This document shows positions 1-8,888 of a stretch of DNA of 64,000 bases, one piece after another (the stretch's first letter is position 1; each line of letters opens with the position of its first letter). Position numbers and translations under genes: made by a program. Origin of the DNA: CAYRVX01 sp964427875 (GTDB lineage: Bacteria > Planctomycetota > Phycisphaerae > SM23-33); contig CAYRVX010000020.1 of the NCBI GenBank assembly GCA_964427875.1, forward strand, positions 10,707-74,706. The letters run 5' to 3'. The notes below the pieces were generated by a model. It did not search any database. It was not told where the DNA came from and saw nothing but the letters and a program-made list of their open reading frames with translations.

Positions 1-178
1 TCTTGAAGTCATCGGAGATGCTCCGGGCCGCTTCCCCAATGATCTCCAGCTCCATACATAGGGCAGTCTGGAGCTTTCGGTCCTTGAGGAACTCGTCGCG
101 AGAGACGCCGCGGATGAACTCAAGGGCCTCGCGGCAGGCAAGCAGGACGTCGAGCAGTCGTGCCTCATCCCGCCGCAT
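1..178 (-). CDS. hepT: HepT-like HEPN RNase toxin (partial, runs off window)
   Basis: This is the N-terminal 59 residues of a HepT/DUF86-type HEPN protein, the toxin partner of a minimal nucleotidyltransferase (MNT). The visible part begins MRRDEARLLDVLLACREAL and continues with the helix ELEIIGEAARSISDDFK, which is the family signature region. The catalytic RX4-6H motif would lie beyond base 1, so toxin activity cannot be judged. The ATG at 178 lies 14 nt inside the end of the MNT gene, the usual translationally coupled order antitoxin then toxin. In characterised pairs the MNT AMPylates HepT to silence it. Family assignment is strong despite truncation. Confidence 0.8.
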   Translation of the reverse strand, partial: MRRDEARLLDVLLACREALEFIRGVSRDEFLKDRKLQTALCMELEIIGEAARSISDDFK

Positions 179-479
179 GGATCGTCTCCACGTGCTTGAG
201 GATGTGCTCGCGGCGGATGTAGTTGCGGCTCTGCTCGACGGATTTCCTCGTGATCAGATCGACGTCTCGGCCGAACAGGGCCCTCAGCTCGTCCTCCATG
301 CGGCACAGGTCGAACAGCCCCGGATGGGCGTCTTCGGCGAAGCTCACCAGCACGTCGACGTCGCTGTCGGGGCCGAAGTCCTCCCGCAGCACCGAGCCGA
401 ACAGGGCCAGTTCGGTGATCCGCCACCTGCGGCAGAACTCGGCGATCTTCTCCCGGTCGATCCGCACGTTCGCGCCCAT
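165..479 (-). CDS. mntA: MNT-family nucleotidyltransferase antitoxin (MntA-like)
   Basis: A 104-residue minimal nucleotidyltransferase. The pol-beta-type active site is intact: GSVLREDFGPDSDVDVLV matches GSx10DxD, which binds metal and NTP, and a third carboxylate is likely in the strand GRDVDLIT. Such proteins AMPylate and neutralise the HepT RNase encoded just downstream, here overlapping by 14 nt. An upstream ATG at 524 would add 15 residues. The ATG at 479 is preferred because AGAGGT lies 9 nt before it and the protein then begins at the usual place for the family. Confidence 0.85.
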   Translation of the reverse strand: MGANVRIDREKIAEFCRRWRITELALFGSVLREDFGPDSDVDVLVSFAEDAHPGLFDLCRMEDELRALFGRDVDLITRKSVEQSRNYIRREHILKHVETIHAAG

Positions 480-583
480 GGCAACAGCACCTCTTGCAGA
501 CATCCTATCATGGTCCCAGGCCATTTGCCCGAGAAACAGATGGACTTGAGCTTATCCTTGGGGATTCTCACGCCGTCGTCCGG

Positions 584-589
584 TATAAT
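584..589 (+). promoter_or_regulatory. Candidate -10 box for the ParD/ParE-like operon
   Basis: A perfect TATAAT lies 21 nt before the antitoxin ATG at 611, with an AAAGGA ribosome-binding site between them. No good -35 hexamer is seen at 16-18 nt, so the call rests on the -10 box and position only. Confidence 0.35.
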
Positions 590-610
590 GGCTTCGAAAG
601 GACAGCCAAA

Positions 611-793
611 ATGACGGTGAAAGAGACTGCCAGGAACGTCATCGACGCCCTGCCTGACGACGCCAGCATGGACGACATCATCCACGCCCTCTACGTGCAG
701 GCCAAGTTCGCCAACGGGGAGCAGCAGATTCGCGAGGGCCGGGGGGTACCTCACGAGGAGGCAAAGCAGAGGCTCCAGAAATGGGTCAAGTGA
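611..793 (+). CDS. Small antitoxin of a ParE/RelE-type pair
   Basis: A 60-residue protein starting MTVKETARNVIDALPDD. It contains the segment SMDDIIHALYVQAKFANGE and ends in a basic amphipathic stretch. This acidic, helix-rich layout is common in antitoxins encoded directly before ParE/RelE toxins. The reading frame can be extended upstream to 494, but AAAGGA 9 nt before the ATG at 611 and the TATAAT at 584 make 611 the likely start. It overlaps the toxin gene by 13 nt. Function is inferred mainly from this neighbour. A DNA-binding fold is not obvious, so autoregulation is uncertain. Confidence 0.7.
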   Translation: MTVKETARNVIDALPDDASMDDIIHALYVQAKFANGEQQIREGRGVPHEEAKQRLQKWVK

Positions 794-1068
794 TCTGGTC
801 GGCCTCGGCCCTGGAAGATGTCGATTCCATCGCGGAGTACATTGCTCGCGATTCGGAGGATGAGGCGGCCCTCTTCGCCACGCGACTCATCGAGGCCACG
901 GATCGACTGGCGAGATTCCCGGAGTCCGGCCGCATCATCCCTGAGATCTCGCAGACCTCCTGCCGTGAGATCTTCGTCGGCTCCTACCGGATCATGTACC
1001 GAATCGAAGGCGAGGAGATCTGGATTACGGGAGTCGTTCACGGCGCCCGGAACTGGCACCCGGAATAG
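781..1068 (+). CDS. parE: ParE/RelE-superfamily toxin
   Basis: A 95-residue protein of normal ParE/RelE length. It has the family layout: an N-terminal strand (VIWSASALEDVDSIAEYIA), two helices, a central ESGRIIPEI segment, and the C-terminal strands REIFVGSYRIMYRIEG and ITGVVHGARN, where an Arg-rich core and a late HGxR element are typical. ParE proteins poison DNA gyrase and RelE proteins cleave mRNA on the ribosome. The sequence looks closer to ParE, but the target cannot be settled by eye. It is translationally coupled to the antitoxin. Confidence 0.85.
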   Translation: MGQVIWSASALEDVDSIAEYIARDSEDEAALFATRLIEATDRLARFPESGRIIPEISQTSCREIFVGSYRIMYRIEGEEIWITGVVHGARNWHPE

Positions 1069-1120
1069 GGGAAGGCAGGAACACGCCTGAGACTCGCCTC
1101 TCTCGCGAGCGGAACCATCC

Positions 1121-1216
1121 GTGTCAAAGCGCCGCTACAGCCTGATCTTCGACCCCGAGGCACGGCGCGAGTATTGGAACCAGTACAGATATCGACGACG
1201 ATGGGAGGTCACTTGA
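1121..1216 (+). CDS. Possible 31-residue basic small ORF
   Basis: A GTG-started frame encodes VSKRRYSLIFDPEARREYW followed by an Arg-rich tail. It ends inside the stop region of the convergent SGNH-TPR gene. It is very basic and lies 52 nt after the ParE toxin. No clear ribosome-binding site is seen. It could be the remnant of a longer gene or chance coding. It is listed only because the stretch is otherwise empty. Confidence 0.2.
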   Translation: MSKRRYSLIFDPEARREYWNQYRYRRRWEVT

Positions 1217-4200
1217 TCTCGCGGGCGCCGCGGCGGCAGGGCTTGCGGGCCCGGTAGAGCTCGATGCGGCGGGCGATGCGTTCGGCCATCTGGCGCCGGC
1301 CGGCGGCCTTGGCGAGGTCGCGGGCCTTGGTGGCGGTGGCGACGGCCTCGTCGAACTGCCCGACCTCGGCCTGTGCGGCGGCCAGGGCGTCGAGCACGTC
1401 CGGCTGGCGATTCTTCGTGAACTTGCAGGCCATCCGCGCGAGGCGAAGCGCCTCGGCGCCGTTTCGAACGGCCTGCTCGTCGGAGGTCGCCAGCACCCAG
1501 GCCAGCTCGCTCATCGCCTCCGGCCAGGCGGGCCTCCTGGCCAGCGCCCGTCGGAAGTGGACGACGGCCTCGCGGTCCTGCCCGAGGCGGACCAGCCTCG
1601 TGGCGAGGTTGTAGTGCCGCGGCGCGGTGGGCTCGAGCTTGACGGCCGCGGCGAAGTGGATGACCGCCTCGCTCAGCCGGTCGAGCTTGGAGAGGGCGAC
1701 GGCGATGTTGTTGTGCGCCCCGGCGCGCCGCGGCTGGACGGCCAGGACCTTCCTGTAGTGGGCGACTGCCTCGGCGTACTCCTCCTGGAGGAGCATCGCG
1801 TACGCCAGCCGCTCGCGCGTGGCCCAGTCGCCCGGGCGCAGCGAGACGGCCTTGGCGTAATGCGTGGTGGCCCGGTTGAGCCGCTGGAGCCGCTGAAGGA
1901 CGACGCCCAGGTCGCGGTGGGCGTCGGCGAGGCGATCGTCCAGTTGGACGGCCCGCTCGAGCGGCCCAAGGGCGTCGGCGTACTGCTTCCTCGCCAGCAG
2001 CGCCTCCCCGAGCACCAGGTGCGTCACCGCCACGTGAGGGGCCAGCTCGACGGCCCGGCGATAGTGCTTCATCGCCTCGTCGTGCTCATTGCGGCCGGCA
2101 AGGAGGGCGGCGAGGTCCATGTGGATCGCGTAGTCCTCGCGGACGTCGAGCGCCTCGCGGAAGCGGGCGACGGCCTCGTCGGTCCTGTTCTGGCGGCTCA
2201 GCAGCTTGGCCAGGTTGCGCAGCGCGCCGACGTGGTCGGGGTGGTCTCGCAGGACGGTCGCGAAATGCCCCGCCGCCCGCTCGACGTGCCCCTGCCGGGC
2301 CAGGGCGATGGCCAGGTTCGTCCGCGCGTCGGCATGGTCGCCGTGGGCCTCAAGCACCTCGCGGAAGAGCGAGATCGCCTCGTCGAGACGGCCCTTGAGC
2401 AGCCGCGCCACGCCGAGGTTGTTTCGCGCGTCCAGGTCGCGGGGCATGATGTCCAGCGAGGCGGAGAGCTGCTCGATCGCCTCGTCGAGCCGGCCGGCCT
2501 CGATGAGCCCCAGGCCGAAGTTCTTGTGGGCCTGGGCGCTGCCGGGAAGCAGGCGCAGGAGCATCCGCCACTGCCGGCCCGCGGCCTCGTAGTCGCGGAA
2601 GTTCTGGAGGCACAGCGCGAGGTTGGCCCGCAGCAGCACGTCTTCCTTGTCGCGCTCCAGCGCCGCCTCGTAGGCGGCAAGCGTCTCGGCGCGGGCCTCG
2701 GGCAGCGTGAAGCGCCTGAGGCGCTCGATCTCGGCCCGCCGGATCGCCTGCCACTTCTCGTGGTCGAGCTGGAAGGTGAACGGCGGGCGGGCCGTGATCC
2801 GCTCCATCGAGCTCGCCAGCCGGTACCGCTCCCAACCCGTGAAGGCAAGAAGCCGCTCGCACGTCTCCATCGGCAGGGGCTCGGGCCCGCCGGCCGAGAG
2901 CCGCGCGATCGCGGCCGGCAGAATCGCCGCCACCTTGCCGAACACCGCCGCGGCGATCGTGTAATTGCCCTTAAACGTCATGTGCACGTGCTCGTGGAAC
3001 AGCTCGCGGCCGATGAGGCCGTGGCTGTTCGCGTCGCCTCGTTCGGCCGCCCGCTCGGCGTCCACGAAGTACACGCCCTGCCCTTCCCCGCCGGCCGCCA
3101 CCTCGCGGATCACGCGGTTGATCTGCGTGTCCCCGCGGAAGCGCAGCGCGTCCAGGTCGCGCGCCCGGATGAAGTGCTCCCGGGCCTCGCCGTACCGCCC
3201 GCCGGCCAGGTACGCATGCCCCAGCCGGTAGTGAAGCTCGGCGTAGCGGTCGTCGATCTTCGCGGCCGCGAGGTACTGCTCGACGGCCTGATCGTGCCGC
3301 CCGAGCCCCGCCAGGGCCGCACCGGCGTCGTGGAGCTCCTGCCACCGCTGCCTGTCCGCCGCGGCCAGGCCCGGACGGTGCATCGAATGGAACGGCGCGC
3401 AGTCCCTCAGGTTGGTGGCCACCGTGCAGAGGATGACCGGGGCCTTGGCGTTTCGCCCCGCTTCGATGATGTCCAGCAGGTTCCGGCGGAAGTGCTCGCA
3501 GGTCTTCTCCAGGCGGGGATCGTCGGCGGCGACGTAGTTCCCGACGAACGTCTCCATGCCCTTCCAGACCTCGACGCGGCCGCCCTGCCTGACGTAACGG
3601 ATCGCGTTGCCGATCAACTGCCCCAGCCGCGTGGTCTTCACCCACATGCTCGTGCGAATCGTGGACAGGTCCGGCGAGAAGCCCGCGAACGTGTCGCTCA
3701 GCCCGTACGGCCCGACGACCTCGTTGTTGCCGAGGTAGACGACGAACAGATCGCCGTCGCAGGCGGCGGCCTCGAGTGCGATCGCGCGGGCGACGTGCGA
3801 GTTCATGGCCTCCATCGCGGCGTTGATGACCTCGAACCGCACGCCGGGGTAGCGCTGGCGAAGCATGGCCTCGAGGATCCGCGGGAAGCTGAAGGACGGC
3901 TCGGGCGAGCCCATGGCCGCCGAGCCGCCGAAGACGAAGACGCGATACGCCCCGGCGGGCTTTCTCGCGGTGAACCGCGCCGGCACGGGCGGCCGGGCGC
4001 CCGTCGGGGGAAAGAAACGCCAGGCGAACTTCTGATTGGTCGTGCGGGCCGCCCGCCCGTCGATCTGGGCATCGAGCTTCACGAAGAAGTCGGTCTGGAA
4101 CCCGAAGCCCACCAGCCGCAGCAGAAGCTCCAGCAGCAGGAAGAACGCCGCGGGGATGAGGGTCATGGAGATCAGGCGGAAGGCCCACTTCCGCGGGCCG

Positions 4201-4265
4201 CCCCGCCCGGCGGGGCCGCCCGGCTCGGCCTTTGCCGTCTTGTCTGCTCTCGCGTCCGGTTCCAT
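1209..4265 (-). CDS. Membrane-anchored SGNH-hydrolase-like protein with long TPR array
   Basis: The protein has 1018 residues. One TM helix lies at about 30-52. An SGNH/GDSL-like domain follows, with block I FGGSAAMGS (Ser about 115), block III YLGNNEVVG (Asn about 180-181) and a late His in HEHVHMTFKGNY. From about residue 560 to the end there are repeated TPR units such as RADAHRDLGVVLQRLQRLNRA. Fused SGNH-TPR proteins are typical of planctomycetes. The substrate is unknown; an ester or O-acyl group on an envelope glycan is possible. Longer starts up to 4463 exist, but the segment before MEPDARADK has no plausible domain and the TM segment follows naturally from 4265. The ribosome-binding site is weak (TTGGAG close to the ATG). 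Confidence 0.8.
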   Translation of the reverse strand: MEPDARADKTAKAEPGGPAGRGGPRKWAFRLISMTLIPAAFFLLLELLLRLVGFGFQTDFFVKLDAQIDGRAARTTNQKFAWRFFPPTGARPPVPARFTARKPAGAYRVFVFGGSAAMGSPEPSFSFPRILEAMLRQRYPGVRFEVINAAMEAMNSHVARAIALEAAACDGDLFVVYLGNNEVVGPYGLSDTFAGFSPDLSTIRTSMWVKTTRLGQLIGNAIRYVRQGGRVEVWKGMETFVGNYVAADDPRLEKTCEHFRRNLLDIIEAGRNAKAPVILCTVATNLRDCAPFHSMHRPGLAAADRQRWQELHDAGAALAGLGRHDQAVEQYLAAAKIDDRYAELHYRLGHAYLAGGRYGEAREHFIRARDLDALRFRGDTQINRVIREVAAGGEGQGVYFVDAERAAERGDANSHGLIGRELFHEHVHMTFKGNYTIAAAVFGKVAAILPAAIARLSAGGPEPLPMETCERLLAFTGWERYRLASSMERITARPPFTFQLDHEKWQAIRRAEIERLRRFTLPEARAETLAAYEAALERDKEDVLLRANLALCLQNFRDYEAAGRQWRMLLRLLPGSAQAHKNFGLGLIEAGRLDEAIEQLSASLDIMPRDLDARNNLGVARLLKGRLDEAISLFREVLEAHGDHADARTNLAIALARQGHVERAAGHFATVLRDHPDHVGALRNLAKLLSRQNRTDEAVARFREALDVREDYAIHMDLAALLAGRNEHDEAMKHYRRAVELAPHVAVTHLVLGEALLARKQYADALGPLERAVQLDDRLADAHRDLGVVLQRLQRLNRATTHYAKAVSLRPGDWATRERLAYAMLLQEEYAEAVAHYRKVLAVQPRRAGAHNNIAVALSKLDRLSEAVIHFAAAVKLEPTAPRHYNLATRLVRLGQDREAVVHFRRALARRPAWPEAMSELAWVLATSDEQAVRNGAEALRLARMACKFTKNRQPDVLDALAAAQAEVGQFDEAVATATKARDLAKAAGRRQMAERIARRIELYRARKPCRRGAREIK

Positions 4266-4328
4266 GCTCCAACTGCTCGCGCGGATGCCCGTACAATCAA
4301 CGCCCGATCGACAGAAGCGGAACTGGAC

Positions 4329-4334
4329 ATTATA
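4329..4334 (-). promoter_or_regulatory. Candidate -10 box upstream of SGNH-TPR gene
   Basis: On the minus strand this reads TATAAT, about 63 nt before the ATG at 4265. No convincing -35 was found. Confidence 0.25.
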
Positions 4335-4503
4335 CCGCCCCGATCGCGGAAAATCCTCGGCGGGGGCAGGAAGCATCAGCGTTTTGGGGATGCGGGCGGA
4401 ATAGTCCCGGAACGGGGCATATGTTGGCCTGAATGCGCCGCCGGCACTCCGGCCGCCCATCACCGCGGACGTGTCCCGCTATTGCCGTCGCATACCGGAA
4501 CGT

Positions 4504-6054
4504 CTACTTGCCCCGGCGCCACGGCAGCTGCTTCCACCATATTGCGCCGCCGTGGTTCTTCCGTGGAGCGCCCGGAGTGGAGCGGCCCTTCTCAACGTAC
4601 CGCCGCAGCACGCTCGTCAGGTCCTTTACCACCTCGGGATGGTCCTTGATCAGGTTGCTCGTTTCCTTGCGGTCCCTGGACAGGTCGTAGAGCTGCCACT
4701 TCGGAAGGCCCTTCTTGACCGCGGCTGCGTCCTTCGGCTCGCTCCAGCCGCCGGATCCCGCGGAGAACTGGAGCTTCCACTTGCCCTTGCGCACGACGAA
4801 CACGCCGGATATCGAGTGGCAGATGACCGCCTCGTGCAGCGGCTCCTTGACGGCCTCTCCCTTCAGTACCGGCAAGAGGCTGACGCTGTCCTCCGCGGCC
4901 GTCTCGGGCAGTTTCACCCCGACAGCATCGGCGCAGGTCGCCATGATATCCACCAGCGAGATGGTCTGGTCCGATTTGCCGCCGGCCTTGATCCTGCCGG
5001 GCCAACGAACGATGAAAGGCACGCGGTGCCCGCCCTCATAGGCGTCCGCCTTCATGCCCCGCCAGTGATTCTGAAGATCCGTGTTCTTCTTCCGCAGTCC
5101 GGCGAAGTCACATTTTGGGGACGTTCCGTTATCGGCCGCGAAAAACACCAGCGTATTGTCGGCAACACCATTCGCGTCCAACGCCTTCAATACCCGCCCG
5201 ACACACCAGTCGGTCTGCATCAGGAAATCCGCATAGCGGCTGATGCCGCTCTTGCCCAGGAACGCCTTCGACGGGGCGATCGGGGTGTGGGGAGACGTCA
5301 TCGGGAAGTAGAGAAAGAACGGCTTTCCCTTCGCCGCATTCTCGCCAATGTACTGGACGCACTTCTCGGTTATCTTCGGCAGCACGTCCTCCAGCTTCCA
5401 GCCCTCCATACCTATCCCCCGGCCGCAGTAGTAGTGCGCGGCAAAGGAGACGCGCTTGTTGGGAATCCCCTGCGTCTTGTCGTTCTCGATCCAGACGAAC
5501 GGCTGCCAGTTCGGAACATCGTCGCCGAAGTAATAATCGAAGCCGCGGGCGGTGGGGCCGCCCTCCATGTTCCTGCTGAAATCTACCTCATTGGCCTTGG
5601 TGGTGAATCCGCCGCCCTTCTTCGGCCAGTTCCACCCCAGATGCCACTTGCCGATGCAGGCCGTGCCGTACCCCTTGTTCTTCAGCATACGCGGCAGTGT
5701 CAACCGGTCTGCCTCGATCAGCGGACGCTCCCACTGGCTCACAATCCCCCGTTTGAGGCGGCTTCTCCACGAGTACCTTCCCGTCAATACGCCGTAGCGT
5801 GTCGGCGAGCACACGGCAGAGCCGGAGTGCGCGTCCGTGAAGTGCATTCCCTGGCTCAGCAGGTTGTTGAGATGGGGGGTGGGGATTCCGCATTTCTCAT
5901 TGAGGGACGCCACGGAATCTATCCCCATGTCATCGGCCAGGATCAGGACGATGTTCGGCTTGCTGCCGCCGTCGTCCGACCGGGCCAATCGCCCCGTGAC
6001 CGCCGCGACCCCCGCAACACCTGCCAGTCTCAGGAAGTCTCGTCGTGTAATCAT
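4504..6054 (-). CDS. Tat-exported sulfatase (arylsulfatase A-like)
   Basis: The protein has 516 residues. It starts with a twin-arginine signal, MITRRDFLRLAG, so it is folded before export. The sulfatase core begins NIVLILADDMGIDS (metal Asp pair about 41-42). It contains the formylglycine site C82-S-P-T-R86 within AVCSPTRYGVLTGRYSW, which marks a cysteine-type sulfatase needing a formylglycine-generating enzyme encoded elsewhere. Later metal ligands are visible in FFAADNGTSPKC. Such enzymes remove sulfate esters from polysaccharides and are numerous in planctomycetes. The start at 6054 has GAGAGG 6 nt upstream and gives a clean Tat signal. It lies back to back with an exported glycoside hydrolase, so a joint role in sulfated glycan breakdown is plausible. 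Confidence 0.93.
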   Translation of the reverse strand: MITRRDFLRLAGVAGVAAVTGRLARSDDGGSKPNIVLILADDMGIDSVASLNEKCGIPTPHLNNLLSQGMHFTDAHSGSAVCSPTRYGVLTGRYSWRSRLKRGIVSQWERPLIEADRLTLPRMLKNKGYGTACIGKWHLGWNWPKKGGGFTTKANEVDFSRNMEGGPTARGFDYYFGDDVPNWQPFVWIENDKTQGIPNKRVSFAAHYYCGRGIGMEGWKLEDVLPKITEKCVQYIGENAAKGKPFFLYFPMTSPHTPIAPSKAFLGKSGISRYADFLMQTDWCVGRVLKALDANGVADNTLVFFAADNGTSPKCDFAGLRKKNTDLQNHWRGMKADAYEGGHRVPFIVRWPGRIKAGGKSDQTISLVDIMATCADAVGVKLPETAAEDSVSLLPVLKGEAVKEPLHEAVICHSISGVFVVRKGKWKLQFSAGSGGWSEPKDAAAVKKGLPKWQLYDLSRDRKETSNLIKDHPEVVKDLTSVLRRYVEKGRSTPGAPRKNHGGAIWWKQLPWRRGK

Positions 6055-6151
6055 GGAATCCTCTCTCTGTTCACCGGTGCACCGAACGCCCACTTCCACC
6101 GGCATTTCCCAGATAGCGTCGCGCCCACGCCCATCGCGGGCCTTCTCGATG

Positions 6152-6179
6152 ATTCTATCGCGTTTCCGGCATGGTTCAA
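6152..6179 (-). promoter_or_regulatory. Candidate sigma-70 promoter for the sulfatase gene
   Basis: Minus strand: TTGAAC (6179-6174), 16-nt spacer, TAGAAT (6157-6152). This gives an untranslated leader of roughly 90 nt before the ATG at 6054. Confidence 0.45.
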
Positions 6180-6285
6180 ACGAATGCTCCCGCCGGCAGA
6201 GGCTTGCTCCCGCGGGCGAGGCGGACGTACGATGATCGCCCGTAGGATTCACGCCTCAGCAGGCCCTGGGATGGAGAACGCCGAG

Positions 6286-8838
6286 ATGAAAGGCCAAGCA
6301 CCCGCAGTCCTGTCCGCAGCGATCCTCTCGGCCGCCGTCGCGGCGCCGGGCGAGGAGCTGGTGCCCTTTGTGATCCCGACCACGCCGAACGCGGATTCGC
6401 GCATCGCCATCGGCGCCGGGCCGGCGATCCCGCCCGACGGGGGGCGGATCGTCGCGCGCGACGGGCACTTCCTCCGCGGCGGCCGGCGTATGCGCGTCTG
6501 GGGCGTCAACACGTGCTTCGGGGCCAACTTCCCCACACACGGCGATGCCGAGCGCGTCGCGGGGCGGCTGGCCCAGGCCGGCATCAACTCCGTCCGCCTG
6601 CATCACATGGACATGACCAGCTTCCCCCGCGGCATCTGGGACCCGAAGGACCCGACGAAGCTCTCCGCCGAGGCGCTCGATCGCCTGGACTTCTTCGTCG
6701 ACCGGCTCGCCCGCCGCGGGATCAGCATCAACGTCAACCTGCACGTCTCGCGGACGCACAGCCAGGTGCTCGGCCTGCCGCGAGAAGGCGACATGCCGAG
6801 CTTCGACAAGGTGATCGGCATCTTCACGCCGAAGCTCGTCGAGGCCCAGAAGAAGTACGCCCGCGACCTGCTGGGGCACGTCAACAAGTACCGCGGGGTC
6901 CGCTACGGGGACGATCCGGCCGTCGCGTTCGTCGAGATCACCAACGAGGACAGCTTCTTCATGTGGGACGGTGAGCATCGCCTGCGGACGCTGGCGCCGT
7001 ACTACGAGAAGATCCTCCGCGGGATGTGGGTCGCCTGGCTGCGGAAGCGATACGGCTCGACCCGCGCGCTGCGAAGGGCCTGGAGCAGGGGCGCCGAGCC
7101 GCTCGGGACGAACCTCATCGGCGACGCCGCCTTCGCCATGAAGACACCACAGGACGCCAAAGCCGCACACTGGCAGCTCGAGCAGCACGCCGGCACGAAC
7201 GCGTCGGCGAGGCCGCTGAAGGACGTGAAGAACGCCGCCCGCGTCGAGATCGAGAAGATCGACGGGACCGACTGGCACGTCCAGTTCAAGAACGTCCACC
7301 TGCCGCTTAGCGGCGGGCGGTACTACACGCTGGCCTTCCGGGCGCGGGCCGAGCGGCCGCGGAGGATCGCCCTCTCGGTCGGCATGGCCCACGCGCCGTG
7401 GCGGATACTGGGCCTCAGCCGCGGCCTGCGGATCACGCAGGAGTGGAAGCCCTACCGCATCGGCTTCGTCGCCACGGCCGACGAGGCCGACGCCCGCGTC
7501 AGCTTCGCCCTCGGCGGCGATCGGGCGGCCGTCGAGCTCGCCGACGTCGCCCTCGCCACCGGCGGGCAGGTCGGGCTGCTGGACGGCGAGGGCCTCGAGA
7601 CGGGCAGCGTCGCGCTCTTCGCCGACAGCGAGGTCGAGGCCCGCGCGCTCGATCGCATCCGCTTCCTCGCCGCAACAGAGAAGGCCTACTTCGACGACAT
7701 GCGGGCGTTCGTCCGCGAGGAGATGGGCTGCAAGGCCCTGGTGACGGGGACGATCGTCTTCGGCCCGGCGGGGCTGTACGCCCAGAGCGACATGGACTTC
7801 ATCGACGCCCACGCCTACTGGCACCACCCGCGCTTCCCCGGGCGGCCGTGGGACAGCGGCAACTGGACCGTCGAGCAGACGGCCATGACCGATCAGCCCG
7901 AGCGGGCGACGCTGCCCGCGATCGCCTGCCGCCGCCTGGCCGGCAAGCCCTTCACCGTCAGCGAGTACAACCACCCGGCCCCCATGGACAGCCAGGCCGA
8001 GTGCGTGCCCATGATCGCCGCCTACGCCGCCGGGCAGGACTGGGACGGCATCTGGCTGTTCGCCTACTGCCACCGCACGAACGACTGGGACAAGGAGCAC
8101 TTCACCAGCTTCTTCGACATGGACGGCAACCCGGCGAAGTTCGGCTTCTTCGCCGCCGCGGCGATCGCCTTCCGCGAGGGCGGCATCGGCCCCATCGGCC
8201 CGGCCAGAACGTGCGACCTGAAGATCGGCGACGACGCGCTGACGGCCTTCGCCCGCCTGGCGCTTCGCCACGGGCGGTCCATGAACAACGTCGTTACGAA
8301 GGAGCTCAAGGTGACCTGGCGGGACATGCTCTCGAATCGCGTGTACGTCTCGACGGGCGCGAAGGGCGAGGCCCTCAAGCGCCGGGCGCAGCCGATCGGG
8401 TGGACCGTCAGCAACGGGCGGGGGCGCTTCCTGGCACGGGGCGAGTCCGCCATCGTCCAGACCGGCTGGGCGAAGTCGCCGGGCCAGGCCGAGCCGACCT
8501 TCCGAGCCGTCGCCGCCGCCTCCCTCGACGGCAAGCCGCTCTTCCGCAGCCGCAAGGTGCTGATCGCCGCCTGCGGGCGCTGCGAGAACACGGGGATGAA
8601 GTTCTCCGCCGACCGCCGGACGGTCGGGCGGAACTGGGGCACCGCCCCCGTGCGGATCGAGCCGGTCGATCACGGCCTCCATCTGCCCGGCTGGGCGGGA
8701 GAGCCGGCCGTCCTCCAGCCGCTCGGGCCCGACGGTGAGCCGAAGGGCCGGGCCGCCAAAGTCTTCCTGAGCAGCGCGTGCATCCTCCGCCTCTCGGCCA
8801 AGCACAAGACGATGTGGTACCTGCTGACGAGGAAATGA
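6286..8838 (+). CDS. Exported clan-A-like glycoside hydrolase with an inserted carbohydrate-binding-like domain
   Basis: The protein has 850 residues with a Sec signal (MKGQAPAVLSAAILSAAVAA). A (beta/alpha)8 barrel like GH5 and relatives starts RRMRVWGVNTCFGA and contains the presumed acid/base region FVEITNEDSFF. About residues 270-430 look like a beta-sandwich CBM4/9-type module (WHVQFKNVHLPLSGGRYYTLAF). The barrel then resumes with a likely nucleophile Glu in FTVSEYNHPAPMDSQ. The C-terminus adds a beta-rich domain. Start 6286 is chosen for GGAG 8-9 nt upstream and an immediate signal peptide; the open frame extends upstream antisense to the sulfatase. Substrate is unknown; the divergent sulfatase suggests an algal or host glycan. 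Confidence 0.82.
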   Translation: MKGQAPAVLSAAILSAAVAAPGEELVPFVIPTTPNADSRIAIGAGPAIPPDGGRIVARDGHFLRGGRRMRVWGVNTCFGANFPTHGDAERVAGRLAQAGINSVRLHHMDMTSFPRGIWDPKDPTKLSAEALDRLDFFVDRLARRGISINVNLHVSRTHSQVLGLPREGDMPSFDKVIGIFTPKLVEAQKKYARDLLGHVNKYRGVRYGDDPAVAFVEITNEDSFFMWDGEHRLRTLAPYYEKILRGMWVAWLRKRYGSTRALRRAWSRGAEPLGTNLIGDAAFAMKTPQDAKAAHWQLEQHAGTNASARPLKDVKNAARVEIEKIDGTDWHVQFKNVHLPLSGGRYYTLAFRARAERPRRIALSVGMAHAPWRILGLSRGLRITQEWKPYRIGFVATADEADARVSFALGGDRAAVELADVALATGGQVGLLDGEGLETGSVALFADSEVEARALDRIRFLAATEKAYFDDMRAFVREEMGCKALVTGTIVFGPAGLYAQSDMDFIDAHAYWHHPRFPGRPWDSGNWTVEQTAMTDQPERATLPAIACRRLAGKPFTVSEYNHPAPMDSQAECVPMIAAYAAGQDWDGIWLFAYCHRTNDWDKEHFTSFFDMDGNPAKFGFFAAAAIAFREGGIGPIGPARTCDLKIGDDALTAFARLALRHGRSMNNVVTKELKVTWRDMLSNRVYVSTGAKGEALKRRAQPIGWTVSNGRGRFLARGESAIVQTGWAKSPGQAEPTFRAVAAASLDGKPLFRSRKVLIAACGRCENTGMKFSADRRTVGRNWGTAPVRIEPVDHGLHLPGWAGEPAVLQPLGPDGEPKGRAAKVFLSSACILRLSAKHKTMWYLLTRK

Positions 8839-8888
8839 GCCCCACAAGGCCCGGGGATGAGATTCACGTGGCTCCCGGAGCGCCTTAG

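Noticed and set aside
1557..4649. Long open frame on the plus strand opposite the SGNH-TPR gene (1030 codons)
   Set aside because: Antisense shadow in GC-rich DNA: no domain is recognisable, composition is Arg/Gly/Val-rich, and the minus strand has clear SGNH and TPR motifs.
4471..6285. N-terminal extension of the glycoside hydrolase
   Set aside because: The frame upstream of 6286 lies opposite the sulfatase and has no signal. A signal peptide and ribosome-binding site mark 6286.
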